Assembly (NCBI RefSeq): GCF_000226095.1
Contig: NC_016475.1
Coordinates: forward strand, 3,596,001-3,660,000
Length of the DNA: 64,000 nt
Direction: 5' to 3'
From: Thermothelomyces thermophilus ATCC 42464
Lineage: Eukaryota > Ascomycota > Sordariomycetes > Sordariales > Chaetomiaceae
In this document: one piece after another, positions 1 through 11,600 of the stretch
Position numbering within the stretch: the stretch's first letter is position 1
How the letters are laid out: every line of letters begins with the position of its first letter
The notes under the pieces: model-generated
What the model saw: only the letters and a program-made list of their open reading frames with translations
Database searches by the model: none
What the model was told of the DNA's origin: nothing
Made by a program: the position numbers and the translations under genes

Positions 1-1
1 A

Positions 2-1762
2 CACCTCGACGACGAAGACACAATGACCGAGATTCGGGCACTGCGGAACGCCTCCAGCAGGCGTGGTCAGATGTCCATCACGCATCTGATGAGCTACGCC
101 TTGCCACCTCGCCCACACGAGGAACACCACAGCTCGTACTCGCGCTCCTACCGGCGCAACCCGTCCTGGGGCGTGGGCTCGGGCTACCACGCCGCCGACA
201 AGGCTCGCTACATCCATGCAAACTATCGCTTCGTCGTCAACCCCGGCGGGACATATACCGCCCAGGCGGCCGACGCCGACGAGCACCTTGACTGGAACGA
301 TGTGCTTCAGGTTATTGCGTCGGCCGAATCCCAGCAGACGTCATGTCCCATCTGCCTCTCCGAGCCGGTCGCACCTCGCATGGCAAAATGCGGCCACATA
401 TTCTGCCTGCCCTGCCTGATGCGTTTTATGAACACCATTACGAGTGACGAACCGGGAAAGAAGCAGACTCGGTGGAGGAAGTGCCCTATCTGTGAGGACT
501 CAATCTACTTGTCGGATGTGCGCCCCGTCAGGTTTTACGCCGGCCAGGAGTCTCCGCTGCCGCGTAAGGGTGACGATGTCATCCTCCGTCTTATGATGCG
601 GTCCTCGACAAGCACACTGGCGCTGCCAAAAGAAAGCGCGGCCGAAGTGCTCCAGTCCGGCGATGATGTTCCGTGGCATTTCGCGGCCAATGTCATGGAC
701 TATGCCAGGATCATGAAGGGGACGAGTGGCTACATGGCCGAGCAGTTCGACCGCGAGGTTGAAGACCTCCTCAAGCAGGAACAGGAGGATGAGCTCCTGT
801 ACCAAGAGGACAACGAGTGGACACAGAAGGCTATCAGGGCAATCAAGACGGCAAAGGAAAAGCTAGCTGAGCTGAGCGAGGCAGAAAAGGTGGCTGCTCT
901 GGCCTCAACTCCGGGACCGAAGCAGTCCAAGCAGGCCGAGCAGGACTTCTACTTCTACACGTCTCCGCCACATCTCTACCTGTCGCCGCTGGACATCCGG
1001 ATCCTGAAGACGAGATACGGGTCCTTCTCAGCCTTCCCCTCCACCCTCCTCCCAAGAGTCGAGCACATCTCAACCGGTCACACGGTCGATGACGCTTTGC
1101 GAAAACGGGCGAAGTATCTCGGCCATTTACCTCGAGGATGCTTGATCAGCTTTCTTGAATGCGACTGGACGGACATCGTTCCACCTGAAATCCTGGATAG
1201 TTTTTCCGAGGAGATAGAGCGCCGCCGTAAACGGAACCGAGAAAAGGCGACGCAGGAGGAGCGTGAGCGGCTTCAAGCAGAAAGGCTCGAGGCAGCCGCT
1301 CTTCGTGATGCGCGGAGGAATTTCGGAGCCATTGATGAGGAGGTGACTGTGCGTTTCGGAAACACCGGCTTGGACGAGCCAGTAGTCGATATGAACGACT
1401 TCATACCTCTTGGGGCTGAAGGCGCAAGTCCGCCTAACCCGAGGACCGGCTTTTCTTCTTTGTCGAACATCAGCACCAGCCCCTCTGGCCGGAGGACTGT
1501 CTGGGGGACGCCGCTGGTTGGACCTCCCCCAGAGGCCCTTCCAGCGACCCAGTCACAGGTGGATGACGGATGGTTGAAGGATGATGTTGTGTTGGAAACG
1601 TTGGGGGCTGCCGACATTGCTATGCAGCTGGAGGCGTTAAAGGTGGAGTCGAATGGTGAAGGTAGCTCAGCGGTTCAGGCTGCTGGGTCGGGTGGCGGGG
1701 GCAAGAAGAAGAAGAAGCAGAAGATCACGTTGATGAGCACTGGCGGTCGGCGGGGTCTTTAG
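2..1762 (+). CDS. MAG2: RING-finger protein, RNF10/Mag2 family (5' partial)
   Basis: A probable E3 ubiquitin ligase of the RNF10/Mag2 family; in yeast and animals this family is linked to ribosome-associated ubiquitination. From the ATG at 23 the frame gives 579 residues, and it stays open to the left edge (HLDDEDT precedes the Met), so the true start or further exons probably lie outside the window. A C3HC4 RING sits at about residues 107-160, starting CPICLSEPV, with CGHIFCLPC in the middle and KCPIC as the last cysteine pair. Before it is the family motif YIHANYRFVVNPGG. Downstream come an acidic/helical stretch (about 240-290), the conserved FYFYTSPPHLYLSPLDIRILK block, a Glu/Arg-rich coiled coil near 395-430, and a Gly/Lys-rich basic tail. 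No intron is evident in the visible part. Family assignment is secure; function is inferred from homologues. Confidence 0.9.
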   Translation, partial: HLDDEDTMTEIRALRNASSRRGQMSITHLMSYALPPRPHEEHHSSYSRSYRRNPSWGVGSGYHAADKARYIHANYRFVVNPGGTYTAQAADADEHLDWNDVLQVIASAESQQTSCPICLSEPVAPRMAKCGHIFCLPCLMRFMNTITSDEPGKKQTRWRKCPICEDSIYLSDVRPVRFYAGQESPLPRKGDDVILRLMMRSSTSTLALPKESAAEVLQSGDDVPWHFAANVMDYARIMKGTSGYMAEQFDREVEDLLKQEQEDELLYQEDNEWTQKAIRAIKTAKEKLAELSEAEKVAALASTPGPKQSKQAEQDFYFYTSPPHLYLSPLDIRILKTRYGSFSAFPSTLLPRVEHISTGHTVDDALRKRAKYLGHLPRGCLISFLECDWTDIVPPEILDSFSEEIERRRKRNREKATQEERERLQAERLEAAALRDARRNFGAIDEEVTVRFGNTGLDEPVVDMNDFIPLGAEGASPPNPRTGFSSLSNISTSPSGRRTVWGTPLVGPPPEALPATQSQVDDGWLKDDVVLETLGAADIAMQLEALKVESNGEGSSAVQAAGSGGGGKKKKKQKITLMSTGGRRGL

Positions 1763-2711
1763 GCAGTGTGGCCGTTACCAAATCTCGAAAGGGAATGGGG
1801 GGAAATGGGGTAGAAGTCCTCGTGGAAGTCCGACCCCCGCGAGAAAGGCGCGTATTGGATTAGAGAAGAACGAGCCCGGTGAAACAATGCATGCAGGCTG
1901 ATGGCGCTCACGGCGCCTCTAAGGGATGGAAATTTCTACTTGGTACTTTCAAGGACTTGGGTTGGGTTCATCCCGCACATCATAGGTACGGTTGTGCACC
2001 GCGTAGTTTTTGCCACTCCGTTACCTGCTTTGTTGGCGGTACACGAAGTGAAATCAAGTAGTCGTAGTATAGCAATGACCGAGATCGTCAAGCAGAAGCA
2101 CCCTCCTACGCATGTATCCTTACAGTCAATCTCTTACTCCTGGCCATCTCAGCTAAAGGACTTCCAACACTTGTAAGACGTAAACTCTTCGAGGGAAAAT
2201 GATGGGCAAGCTGGCAAAATTAAGGAAATTGCTTTTACGTTTTGTGGGGTAGTACGTAGGTCGCTCTCTTCTTTCTCGCGCAAGCCCCGCAATAGACCAC
2301 GCGTGCACCAATCCTGCACCAAAACGCACTACGCGAATGAAGCCATTGTGCAAACGCCGCGGAGGTGTAGTTGTACTGCTCTGTTCCCTCCGCATCAAGA
2401 TGGAAGAAGACCAGTTCTCCGGACTGAGATGTTGAAAGCATGCATAACACAGCTGTCGTCATGGCATCATGGGAGAGTGGTGTCATGACTCCTTGAAGGG
2501 GAGATCGAGCCCCTATTTGTGTGTTGTTCCCTTCGGGCTCGAGATCATAGCACAAGTCAAGCCATACATCCTTTTGACTAGGTTCAAGGCGTACAGACAA
2601 TTCAGATTACCAAACCTAAGTCCAACCGTGACCGTGACCAACAAGGCACCTAGCGTAGGCACCAAGCTAAGCAGAAGCACCTTGTCCGATGCGCCGTGTT
2701 GACCGAGAACC
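1763..2711. other. Intergenic spacer, no gene seen
   Basis: Only short, compositionally ordinary open frames on both strands. It should contain the 3' UTR of the RING gene and the promoter of the small protein gene that follows. No RNA gene or repeat was recognised. Confidence 0.5.
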
Positions 2712-3162
2712 ATGTCCATTGGCATTGTGCACTACCAGGTTACGACGGGCGAGAACATTCCCGTTACTCGCGAAGCGACCGGCGACATCTCCAAGGACTC
2801 GCTGGCTGCGGAGTCTGTCCGCAGGGGCGGCGAGTTCGCCTCCAACCCTGGCCAAGAACAGGGTCCGCCAGAAGCGGTCCCAGCAACCGCAAGCCCAACC
2901 CGGGGGCGGCGTTCTCGAAAGCCAGCAGTCCTACGCGGGCCTGGCGCCGACCTATGTCACCAACCAGCGGCATCGCGACCCGGCGGGCCCGCACGGCAGG
3001 AACCTCAAGGAGGGCGGCTTCGAAGGTAGCGGCACCGAGGCCGGCCCGCTGCCGGAGCCCGGCAGTATGGAGGGCCCGACGCGGATCGCCACCGGCCTGG
3101 CCGCCCAGGGACGGAAGGAGGCCGGGACAAAACAGGAGGGCGGCGTGGAGGGAAAGACTTAG
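2712..3162 (+). CDS. Small conserved fungal protein of unknown function (reading frame changes once)
   Basis: A small hydrophilic Gly-rich protein. The N-terminal half is read from the ATG at 2712 (MSIGIVHYQVTTGENIPVTR, then SLAAESVRRGGEFASNP). The C-terminal half is clear in the frame one base later, where GPHGRNLKEGGFEGSGTEAG and PLPEPGS run to the stop at 3162. Both halves resemble one family of roughly 130-150 residue hypothetical proteins of filamentous fungi (from memory, not searched). The change of frame must fall between about 2850 and 2930. I found no intron there with good splice signals: the only phase-correct choices use a poor GTCCCA donor near 2877 with acceptors near 2925-2928. 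So it is either a very small non-consensus intron, a one-base sequencing or assembly error, or a real lesion. Function unknown. Confidence 0.6.
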
Positions 3163-3689
3163 TACACGGCGCTGGGAGGGGATAAGGCTGCCTGAGTCGA
3201 GAGAAGATGGACGTAAAAAGAGGTGCGTCAGGGAGTTAGCAAGAAAAGTTCCGATTTCCTTTTTCTTTGGGAGTTTGACGTGGAGGAGCATTCAGAGCTT
3301 GAATGCTGAAAACAAACATCAAGCTGACCCCACCCAAATTGGTCCATCTCTGTTGTAGCCATCCGTTCTGCGAGACTTTGGAAAGAGCAGTGGTTTCGGA
3401 GAAAAATAATACCATTCACTGGCTCGATCTGTTACCGCTTGGAACTACGAAGACGTGTCACGCAAAACGCCGTCGTATTACTGATTAACTACTAACTCCA
3501 GATTAGATATTAGCCAAAAGAGAACCCAACCGCGAGGTCATTGCTGGCATCCAACGTTCCGGGCTGGGTTAGCATGTCAACACAACGCCCGTATCTGCGG
3601 GATCCGAGAGGAGGTCTTGTCCAGAGCGGCGGCCGATTTGCGAAGTCTACCCCCCAATGTTATCGTCAAACCAAGGGGGCCTCGTCCGC
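3163..3689. other. Convergent 3' spacer, no gene seen
   Basis: Lies between two genes that converge on it. No open frame with a recognisable product; presumably 3' UTRs. Confidence 0.5.
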
Positions 3690-4292
3690 TTAGAGGACAA
3701 CGGCAACCACACCAGCAACGGCGGCAAGGACGCCGCCGGCGTTGAGGGCGAGATCGGCGCCGCTGTTGGTGTTGGTGGGACTGCTGCCAGTGGAAGTCGC
3801 GGTGCTGCTCTCAGAGCCAGTGCTAGTCGGGTTCTGGTCATCGGTGGCTTTCGCCGGTGTCGACGCCGTCTTGCTCGCCGACGGGGCGGACGTGCTGGAC
3901 TTGAATTGGCTGGCGTAACCGCAGAAAATATCACGCTGGCCGGCGTCCCTCTCTGGGAGGGGGTCAGCAAAGGTGAAGGGAAAACGGAAGGCATTGAATG
4001 ACTTACGCTGGCGGTCGTCGTCGGGGCAGTTGTTGTAGCAGCTGTGGTGAAGTCCGGTTGCGTCAGTGGGAGAGCTATATCAATCACAAGTTGTGGTGGA
4101 GAGAACGGCGTACGTGAGGATGGATTCCCAAGAGGCACACCGGCACTCGTAGTCCTCGGTTCCGCAGTTCTCGAGCTTTGCCTTCTCAGTGCTGAGACAG
4201 GTCTCGACAATGTAATCGGCAGCGCAGGTGCTGGTAGTCTGGGCCACGGCCGACGAGGCCAGGATGGCAAGAGGGAGCAGGAAGGTCTTCAT
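3690..4292 (-). CDS. Secreted GPI-anchored Ser/Thr-rich protein with eight cysteines
   Basis: A predicted cell-surface protein of 158 residues in three exons: 4292-4114, 4041-4007 and 3952-3690. Both introns have GT..AG ends and the phases join cleanly. I start at the ATG at 4292, not the in-frame ATG at 4313, because 4292 begins directly with a signal peptide (MKTFLLPLAILASSAVAQ). The mature part has eight cysteines; the first six lie before residue 62 in the order C, C, C, C, RC, C, then YNNCP and DIFCGYASQF. A Ser/Thr-rich linker follows (about 95-140), then a hydrophobic tail GGVLAAVAGVVAVVL with no basic end, typical of a GPI-anchor signal. It matches the widespread fungal 'GPI anchored serine-threonine rich' family. 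The cysteine pattern is loosely CFEM-like but I would not call it CFEM. Role unknown. Confidence 0.82.
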
Positions 4293-6429
4293 GTTGGGCC
4301 GGGTGGAACGCAATAAAGATCTCTCGGTAGAAAGTGGAAGAAACGAGGGCGGGAAGTTAAGTTACTCTGGCTGCTGCTTCGTTTCGGCTCAGGGTTAATG
4401 TACGTGCGAGACACGGACGATCATGGAATGTGAGGGGGGTCTCACATGGCAACAGACTTCAATTAGAGCAACAACAGGAAGCGAGCGCACGGTGGTCGGA
4501 TGAAGCTGGGTTGGGGAAGTGGGCGCGGTGGGTTCAAGAATGGAAGCCGGGGAAAATAAATGGCACGCTAGGTGACCAACATAGGAATGGCGCCGCCGCA
4601 TGCAGCACCTCCCAGACCTCTCATCTCGAGGCCCACCGCCCCTGCTCGGTGCCCTCCACTAGTGTACTAGTCATTACAATCCTAGTAGCCTGGACTTCTC
4701 TAATCCAGCAGGAGGCGGCGTTGTGGCTCGCAGGAACTCTGTGTGCATCGTGTTCCCGCCTACCGAAAATAATCGTGTGCCAATGGGCTTTTGTTTCTTT
4801 TGTTGACGAGAGTGGGTCAGGTTTGATTGTCTTGATCCAAATGCGACCCAGTGAGGGCTTCATGGGGTGAGTCTGGCCAAACCAAACAAACGCGACGTCG
4901 CGTCGAAGCGGCCCCGTTGATTCGCCAATTGGATTGGGCATGCTGCCAAGGGCCGCTCGTACATTTACACCTTCGTACAGAATACACGGACATATTTCGT
5001 ACTGTATGTACGTGTACGGACAATACTCTGCAGTTGCAAGTACATACGTACCATCCCTGCAGTGCTAACACAAGCTTTTATGCACGCCATCCGGTTTGCA
5101 AGACAGGCCTGGACTCTTGTCCCCAACACAAGAAACACCTGTATGACAGCAATTGTTTGCGTCCATTACGGAGTAATCCGTACAGTCCACTGCATGGCTA
5201 CACAGTAGTGTACATACATTGGTTTTTTTTTGGTGACTGATACGAACAGTCTGCTGTGAGCCGACATCCTTGCACGATCGCCGGAGCGCACATCAGTGGA
5301 CCTGGGGATCCGGGGCAACATCCGAGAAGGAGGATGGGGTGGGTTGTTGACATGCAACAACCACCCAAAAGAATACAAGGATATCAGCTGCCCAAGGAAC
5401 TGAACTGACTCCAAGCAGAAAAGCACACTAAGAGCTTGATAACCATTTTGTGCTGAACAGATGTAAGAGTTATCTTGTTGACCAAACTTTCAACCCTGAC
5501 CTCTTCGACAACGTTCCATGAGGGACATCACAAGTGGTTACTCGCTCGAGGACCTAACCATGCCCACCTTCATTATCTAGATTACATGCTACTTCTAAAA
5601 AATAACCACAGATCACTGAAGATGGGCTCTTCTCCCGGAAACCATATCGACATTGAAAAGGTACTTTGCCTGCGAGAAAAGCCTCCTTCGCATGGTCTCC
5701 GCCGGCGAGCGTGGGTGAACGTTGGCAATGGATAGTCACGTATATGAGGTGCTGCTACGAGGTGAGTGCCAAGAGGGATGCATGATACAGAGAAGGACTC
5801 GAACACCGTCGTCGGAGACCAGCAGTAATAGCTCGTATTATGGGAATCCAGTCCTGAGAAAGTATCATGCTCAAGGCTTACGCAGTACGAATACTGTGTC
5901 CCTGCAAAGAGGATCTAGTGTTTGAACGGCTTACACACTTCATTCCGCTCGTCGGCTTTCGAATCCGGAGACTCCGTTGAACTGAATTCCCACTCAAATG
6001 GGTTGACTGGGGCAAAACACAGACCTGAAAATAAGGCAACGGGATCTTCCCGGCTGGCATTGTGTCTCTTCATTAGAACATTGCAATACTCGGGTATTGT
6101 GAAATGACGTACCGAAACAAGGGCTACATACACGAAAAATGTGGGAAATATCAAAAAACTTCTGAAAGAAAATCGACATGTCTTCTTGCATGATGTGGTA
6201 TCAAGTAACGCCCGGATATGCTCCATCTAGCTGTCATCCCGCCTTCTTTCCCTGTCAGCCCCTTGAAGCCCATGTGTCGTCAAAACCGTGCCCATACCCA
6301 TGCGCTCCCAGGAATGCGATGCAATACGAATAAGATGCGCCTCCCATTCCTCCCGCGAAAGAAATAACTCCTCAGGGCCTCGTGCGGACAGAACGGATCA
6401 TGTACGTGAATCGTCCACTCGGCCGCCCG
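4293..6429. other. 2.1 kb spacer, no gene seen
   Basis: Many short open frames on both strands, none with a recognisable domain or codon pattern. It contains imperfect TACGGAGTAATCCGTA-type sequence near 5167-5182 and several GTAC/TACGTA clusters around 4960-5060, similar to those in other spacers of this window. It should hold the promoter of the GPI-protein gene and the 3' end of the HAPSTR1-like gene. Confidence 0.5.
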
Positions 6430-7167
6430 TTATGCCAACCGGCTTCGCTTCCCCCCACTGCCAAACATATCCCTACCGTTTCCATACTCTAGACTGCCCA
6501 GGTCAAATATCTCGGCAAGGTTGACTTTGCGTTTCTGCCCCGCTCCTCTTCCAAGCGTGGTCCTGGCCCCTGTCCGTCCGTTCCTGTTCCTCCCGTTGCG
6601 AGATGCTGCTCGTGTATTGGAAGAGTTGATTGTCTGACCGTCCGAGAGATTGAGGTTGGCGAGTCTCAGAGCTTCGTCGTGGGGATAAGGATGTGATGCC
6701 TGGAAGTTGAATGTTTCTTGCGACGGGACGACAATGTCGACGTCCTCCACTGCGTGGCTGGGTTGTATGGGCGCTGTCGCAACAACAGGTGGTGCTGACT
6801 CGTCCCTCGCCGGCGTCTCGTCCTTGTCTCTTGGTCGTTGTACTGCTGCGGGGGTGGCGCGTTGGATGTGTGGTGACGATAAAACTGGCGCATCGGATCG
6901 TTCTGCCTCATCATCGCTCTCGAGTGGTGGGGATGTCGAATCTCGCCCCTCTATCCGGTCGATCACCCATCTCCGGACTCTTTGCCCTTCTCCATCACAC
7001 AAGCCGATGTTCTCCCTGTCCAAGAAGGATAGCAGATCCTCGAGGCAGTCATGATAGCCATCGGCGCGCGACTTGGCTTGGGCCTGCGCCGAAGTCTTGT
7101 AGAGCTTCGTGACAGAGAGAGCAGCGGCCTTGAAGGCATCAAGCAACTCGTTCGCCTCGACGCTCAT
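6430..7167 (-). CDS. HAPSTR1 / UPF0472 (DUF4588)-like protein
   Basis: A 245-residue protein read from the first ATG at 7167; the frame is open further upstream but has no other ATG. Residues about 5-70 (LLDAFKAAALSVTKLYKTSA, then GYHDCLEDLLSFLD and RRWVIDRIEGR) resemble the helical core of the UPF0472/HAPSTR1 family (human C16orf72, S. pombe UPF0472), where the matching segment is NAATAVTNLYKES. The middle is acidic and Ser/Pro-rich, probably disordered. The C-terminus ends in two basic patches (QKRKVNLAEIFDLG and GGKRSRLA), again like the family end. HAPSTR1 in animals partners the ubiquitin ligase HUWE1 in stress signalling; any such role here is inference. It is divergent from the ISWI gene. 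Assignment is by remembered motif similarity, so moderate confidence for function and high for the gene. Confidence 0.72.
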   Translation of the reverse strand: MSVEANELLDAFKAAALSVTKLYKTSAQAQAKSRADGYHDCLEDLLSFLDRENIGLCDGEGQRVRRWVIDRIEGRDSTSPPLESDDEAERSDAPVLSSPHIQRATPAAVQRPRDKDETPARDESAPPVVATAPIQPSHAVEDVDIVVPSQETFNFQASHPYPHDEALRLANLNLSDGQTINSSNTRAASRNGRNRNGRTGARTTLGRGAGQKRKVNLAEIFDLGSLEYGNGRDMFGSGGKRSRLA

Positions 7168-8654
7168 TGTACGTGGACAAACTTGGCTCGATAAGGCGTG
7201 GCAGCGGCTGGGAGTGTTCGATCGGTGCTTGCAATGTCCCCTCGGGTCAAGTTGGATTCCCCTCCTCGTTAAGTGTTGGACAGAGTCTAGAGTGTGACTG
7301 GTAAATTGAGGGGTTTTCACGGGCAGAGCCAAGGAGATGAATGTGGGCCGGAGCGGAGACCGAAACACCTGTAGTTGTGGAACAGTCTGGTTTCCGTGAC
7401 TACAAGTGGTAGAGGATATTATTCAGTTTACGGGCGCCGAACAAGAGGCGTCAGGCGTTGTCTGGTTTTTTCTGGTGTCGAGACGAGGTTCGCGATGGAA
7501 GACGACGAAAACAGCTGCTGGCCGGCGCTGTGTTGTCACCTGCCAGTGTGTTGGCTGGAGCCTGAGTCAAGCACCACAACCGGAGGTTGGCCGAAGGTTC
7601 CAGCTGAACATCGTTCGCGATTGGAAGGGTCTGTGGGGCGCTATTGCACGTGTCTCTGTGGCCTTGGACCATCTCTCATATTGGAACCCAAGTCTCGGCA
7701 CGCTGAACGGGGGCAGCTTACCTAATTCGCCCTTCTACATAGTAATCTCGAAGAGCAAACCGGCTCAGGACAAGTGCAAACATGTTGAAATACTTCAGTC
7801 GATTTATATCGAATCGTGGATTTCTAAAACAATGAGAAAAAAAAAGGGGGGGCAAGCATCACGAAAAGGACGGATACCAAAAGAATGCACGGAGTCACAG
7901 AACCCAGAAGGCTGGATTGAGCTCTTCGTGTCCTGGATGTATGGACAAAGGATCGCCCAAATGCGACGAGTTTCCGACTGTCGGCGCGAAGATGTGACTT
8001 GAATAGAGAGACGTCTCGATTCGTTATAGAGCCTTCTGACGTTGTATCTGGAACATCTGATGGGGAACGAACCGTGAGGCATTCTCTGCTAGACGCCGAC
8101 TCACGGTACTCCAATGTTCCAGAGATTGCCGCTCCTACGAGGGCAATGGACATGCTTCTGGGTTCCCACTAGAGCCAAGATCAAAATCCCAGCCGTGAAA
8201 TGGCATTGCACCTAGCCTACGTGATCAATTTTGGAATGTGTCTGATCAAGTCGGACTTCCGAACTGAACATACTTCTGGTGGCAAGCCAGAGCTCCCTGA
8301 TCCCTGATCCAGGCGTCTCATTTTTTGTAGCGGGAAAGCTTAAGAGTCGACCGCCCGTTCAATCCCCTCCGCGGTGTGGCGGCTGTGATTGGCTGAGGAC
8401 GCGGTTTGAACCATTTGAAGTTCCTCAACCTCAGAATTTCGCAACCTTTCAGCATCCACCCAACTCCAACGCCTCTTCCTCCGGGTTGTCCGTGTTCCCG
8501 TCGCGAATTGCAGCCACGAAGCCTGCGTTCATCCCCCTCAAACTTCCGGATAGTGAGGAGGTTTCTGCCTGTCGCGTAGTTACACTTGTACGCACGAGCG
8601 CGTCCGAGTCGCGTACTTTAGCTCGACGCTCGACCGAGGGCCCAAGCCGCCACC
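7168..8654. other. Divergent promoter region (HAPSTR1-like / ISWI)
   Basis: Lies between the starts of two divergent genes. A 198-codon open frame from 7406 on the plus strand has no recognisable domain and looks fortuitous. The last about 200 bases are pyrimidine-rich, as expected for a fungal promoter and 5' leader. Confidence 0.5.
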
Positions 8655-8658
8655 ATGG
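8645..8658 (+). promoter_or_regulatory. Strong translation start context of the ISWI gene
   Basis: The start codon at 8655 sits in GCCGCCACCATGG, identical to the vertebrate optimal Kozak sequence (A at -3, G at +4). It fixes the start of a protein whose first exon encodes only 32 residues. Confidence 0.7.
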
Positions 8659-11600
8659 CTCCCCGTGCGAAGCAGAGCGGCAACGACACCGATGTGTCAA
8701 TGCCCGACGCACCGGAACAGAGCAAACCAGTACAAACGGCCGACGACATGGTAAGACCTTTCCCTCTGCACCTATTCCCTGTCCTGTGCCTCCACGCTCG
8801 GTCCGAGTGGTATTGAGGCGAGCTGACCATCGCTTCTGCAGGAGGTCGATGAAACCCCCGACTACACCGACTCCGACACGAATCCAAACACTACTGCCAG
8901 CAGCGTAGCTGGTGACCCCGTAGTCGACGGCCGCAAGAAGCGATCAGAAGTCAACCAGTTACGTAGGAGTATCTTCGGCAAAAAGCACGACCGGCTGGGC
9001 GAGTCGAAGGTGAGAAGCGCTTGCAGAAATCTCCTCATTCAACCGCACCTAACACTTCAGTAGGAAGATGATACACTCCGTCGGTTCCGGTACCTCCTGG
9101 GTCTCACTGACCTCTTTCGCCACTTCATCGAGACAAACCCGAATCCCAAGATCCGCGAAATCATGAAGGAGATTGATCGACAGAATGAGGAAGAAGCCAG
9201 GCAGAGGAAGCGCGGCGGTCGCCAGGGTGGCGCTACTAGCGAGAGACGTCGCCGAACCGAGGCTGAGGAAGATGCCGAGCTGCTCAAGGATGAAAAGGAT
9301 GGAGGTTCTGCCGAGACCGTCTTCCGGGAGTCTCCTCCCTTCATCCAAGGCACCATGAGGGACTACCAGATCGCCGGTCTGAACTGGCTGATCTCTCTTC
9401 ACGAGAACGGCATCTCAGGCATCCTTGCCGACGAAATGGGCTTGGGCAAGACCCTGCAGACCATCGCCTTCCTCGGTTATTTGCGCCACATCATGGGCAT
9501 CACGGGTCCTCACCTCGTCACTGTTCCTAAGTCTACCCTGGACAACTGGAAGCGAGAATTCGAAAAGTGGACGCCGGAAGTCAACGTTCTCGTTCTACAG
9601 GGCGCTAAAGAGGAGCGCCACCAGCTCATCAATGATCGGCTGGTAGACGAGAACTTTGATGTCTGCATCACCAGCTACGAGATGATTCTCCGCGAGAAGG
9701 CTCACCTCAAGAAGTTCGCCTGGGAGTATATCATTATCGACGAAGCGCACCGTATCAAGAACGAGGAGTCATCACTGGCTCAAGTCATCCGCATGTTTAA
9801 CTCTAGAAATCGCCTCCTCATCACCGGCACCCCTCTCCAGAACAACCTGCACGAACTCTGGGCCCTCCTCAATTTTCTGCTCCCTGATGTGTTTGGCGAC
9901 TCGGAGGCCTTCGACCAATGGTTCTCGGGCCAGGATCGGGATCAGGACACGGTTGTTCAGCAGCTGCATCGCGTGCTGCGTCCTTTCCTGCTTCGCCGCG
10001 TCAAGAGCGACGTTGAGAAGAGCCTCCTTCCTAAAAAGGAGATCAACGTCTACATTGGCATGTCGGAGATGCAGGTCAAGTGGTACCAAAAGATCCTCGA
10101 GAAAGACATCGACGCGGTCAACGGAGCAGGCGGAAAGCGTGAGTCTAAAACGAGATTGCTCAACATTGTCATGCAGCTTCGGAAATGCTGCAATCACCCA
10201 TACCTTTTTGAGGGTGCCGAGCCTGGCCCGCCTTACACCACTGACGAGCATCTCATCTACAATGCTGGGAAGATGGTTGTCCTCGACAAGCTGTTGAAGA
10301 GGATTCAGAAGCAGGGCAGCCGCGTCCTCATCTTCTCCCAGATGAGTCGTCTGTTGGATATTCTGGAGGACTATTGCGTGTTTCGAGGATACAAGTACTG
10401 CCGCATTGACGGCAGCACGGCGCACGAAGATCGTATTGCCGCAATCGATGAATACAACAAGCCGGGATCCGACAAGTTCATATTTTTGCTGACAACCAGA
10501 GCTGGTGGCCTGGGCATCAATCTCACCACGGCCGACATCGTGATACTATACGACAGCGACTGGAACCCGCAGGCCGATCTGCAGGCAATGGACCGGGCTC
10601 ACCGTATCGGTCAGACTAAGCAAGTTGTTGTCTACCGCTTTGTCACGGACAATGCTATCGAGGAGAAAGTTTTGGAGCGCGCCGCACAAAAGTTGCGCCT
10701 CGATCAGCTGGTCATCCAGCAAGGCCGCGCTCAAGTTGCTGCCAAGGCTGCGGCCAACAAAGACGAGCTGCTTTCCATGATCCAACACGGAGCCGAGAAG
10801 GTGTTCCAGACAAAGGGTGCGTTTGGAACAATGGCGGAGAAAGGAAGCCAGCTGGATGACGACGATATCGACGCGATCCTGCAGGCCGGCGAGACCCGAA
10901 CCAAGGAGCTAAACGCTCGATACGAGAAGCTCGGTATCGACGACCTCCAGAAGTTCACATCGGAGTCGGCCTACGAATGGAATGGCGAGGACTTTGCCGC
11001 GCGTAAGAAGGATATCGGAATCAATTGGATTAATCCGGCAAAGCGTGAGCGCAAAGAACAGATTTACTCGATTGACAAGTACTACAAGCAGACATTCAAC
11101 GCTGGAGGAAGGGCTGCCGAGGCGAAGCCGAAAGCGCCCCGTGCCCCAAAGCAGGTGCCCGTTCACGACTACCAATTCTATCCCCCGAGGCTCCGCGAAC
11201 TCCAGGACAGGGAGACGGCATACTACCGCAAGGAGATCGGGTACAAGGTTCCTCTCCCAGAAGGCGACGATGAAAACCTGTCGGAGCGCGAGGCCGAGAG
11301 AGCTCTTGAACAACAGGAGATTGACAACGCCACGCCGCTCACTGAGGAGGAGCAAGAGGAGAAACAAGCGCTCGCCCAACAAGGGTTTGGTGATTGGAAC
11401 AGGCGCGATTTTCAACAGTTTATCAACGGCTCCGGGAAATATGGACGCTACGACTACGAGGGGATCGCGCAGGAGGTTGACAGCAAAACACCTCAAGAAG
11501 TCAAGGCATATGCCAAGGTCTTCTGGCAGCGTTACACCGAGATCGCCGATTATCACAAGTATATCAAGATCATTGAGGATGGCGAGGAGCGGATGCGCAA

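Noticed and set aside
5790-5830. GGACTCGAACACC, resembling a reverse-strand tRNA B box
   Set aside because: The flanking bases do not form the T-stem or acceptor stem.
7406-8002. 198-codon open frame in the ISWI/HAPSTR1-like promoter region
   Set aside because: No recognisable domain, no coding-like composition, and it fills a divergent promoter.
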